The notes under the pieces: model-generated
Told to the model about the DNA's origin: nothing
The model's input: the letters and a program-made list of their open reading frames with translations, nothing else
Databases searched by the model: none
Shown: one piece after another, positions 49,784-50,203 of the stretch
Position numbering within the stretch: the first letter of the stretch is position 1
Layout: the number at the start of each line of letters is the position of its first letter
IMG/VR virus record: IMGVR_UViG_3300046327_000079
Location: 1-50,203 of that record
Origin: a virus
Length of the DNA stretch: 50,203 nt
Reading direction: 5' to 3' (one strand)
Position numbers and translations under genes: made by a program

Positions 49784-49937
49784 TTAAAAAATATTTATAA
49801 AAACATTGGTTTTTGTATTTTCTATATATTTATTATAGAAATATTCGCCTAATACTCTTTTTTTTATAAAGAGTTGAAATATAACAAATCTATTGCACCT
49901 CTAATAGGCGTAAATCCAAAAAAAAATTTTAAGGAAA
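49784..49937 (+). promoter_or_regulatory. Promoter and structured leader before scaffold gene
   Basis: 154-base gap. Contains ATATTTATA (49791-49799) and a variant ATATTTATT (49826-49834), then a foldable segment: CGCCTA (49846-49851) with TAGGCG (49905-49910) enclosing ACTCTTT (49854-49860) with AAAGAGT (49868-49874). AAGGA at 49931-49935 precedes the ATG at 49938. It is the longest leader of any gene here. Confidence 0.6.
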
Positions 49938-50203
49938 ATGAACACAAACTTGCTTAAAGAAGCAATCGCTGAGGCGGATGCTATCAAAAAAATGGCTATT
50001 GAAAACGCAAAGTCTAGTCTAAACGAAGCTTTTGATTCTAAAATCAAATCTATGATGGCAGCTCGTCTTGAAGAAGAAGCTGATGATCTTGATCTTGAAG
50101 AAGAATACGAAGAAGGATATGATGACGAGAAAAACGAAGCCGATCATTCTGAACCAGATGGTGATGAGTCAATGGAAGAAAAGTATGATGAAGAAGAAGA
50201 AGG
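49938..50203 (+). CDS. 22: Prohead scaffold protein gp22-like (partial)
   Basis: The first 88 codons of a protein cut by the window end. Start MNTNLLKEAIAEADAIKK, then NAKSSLNEAFDSKIKSMMAA, then a long Glu/Asp-rich stretch. This start and the acidity fit gp22-type scaffold proteins. L6-K7-E8 and I10-A11-E12 are protease sites expected in a protein that the gp21-type enzyme destroys. The major capsid gene would be expected next, beyond the window. Confidence 0.85.
   Translation, partial: MNTNLLKEAIAEADAIKKMAIENAKSSLNEAFDSKIKSMMAARLEEEADDLDLEEEYEEGYDDEKNEADHSEPDGDESMEEKYDEEEE

Noticed and set aside
1-50203. tRNA genes, IS elements, integrase or attachment sites
   Set aside because: Looked for cloverleaf-like segments, transposase and recombinase motifs by eye and saw none; a tRNA scan would be needed to exclude weak ones.

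Overview
This window reads as the virion-assembly half of a large T4-supergroup (contractile tail, myovirus-type) phage genome. It is AT-rich, almost gap-free and mostly on the + strand, with frequent ATGA/TAATG overlaps between genes. Clear T4-type landmarks are a late sigma factor (gp55-like), baseplate wedge gp25 and gp6, terminase large subunit gp17, portal gp20, prohead protease gp21 and the start of a gp22-like scaffold. There is no sign of lysogeny. The host is probably a member of the Bacteroidetes: a few gene starts follow a TAnnTTTG element (the Bacteroidetes -7 promoter type), Shine-Dalgarno sequences are weak or absent, and one lysis-type signal peptide ends in SFSQ. This host call is inference.

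Layout. 1-2.9 kb: small to medium proteins, several with capsid-targeting-like N-termini. 2.9-5.4 kb: an unusual island with two tiny minus-strand genes, one + strand gene, then a minus-strand operon with two nuclease-like proteins, bounded by a divergent regulatory region with GC-rich hairpins. 5.4-7.8 kb: HD hydrolase, membrane protein, late sigma factor. 7.8-15.3 kb: baseplate hub/spike (carrying an M15 peptidase), gp25, gp6, a GH19 muramidase/chitinase-type enzyme and tail proteins. 15.3-24.9 kb: very large tail/adhesin proteins. 24.9-30.6 kb: five glycosyltransferases plus UDP-galactopyranose mutase, inserted between adhesin genes that carry Pro-Thr repeat linkers. 30.6-32.4 kb: more Pro-Thr linker proteins. 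32.4-34.4 kb: GIY-YIG nuclease, primase, unknown. 34.4-40.2 kb: a run of probable capsid-cargo proteins. 40.2-40.8 kb: overlapping spanin-like pair. 40.8-50.2 kb: terminase, portal, core proteins, protease and scaffold (cut by the window end).

How it fits together. A nine-base element, ATATTTATA, lies just upstream of the first gene of most transcription blocks, on the + strand before + genes and on the - strand before - genes. It is the best candidate for the promoter read by the gp55-like factor, and it is the reverse complement of the T4 late element. About ten proteins start with a short amphipathic helix followed by an L/I-x-E site, as expected for proteins packed in the prohead and trimmed by the gp21-like protease encoded here. 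The glycosyltransferase/mutase cassette sits between the very adhesins whose Pro-Thr linkers would be natural acceptors, suggesting a phage that builds and glycosylates its own tail fibres. Functions below come from motif reading only; no database search was run.
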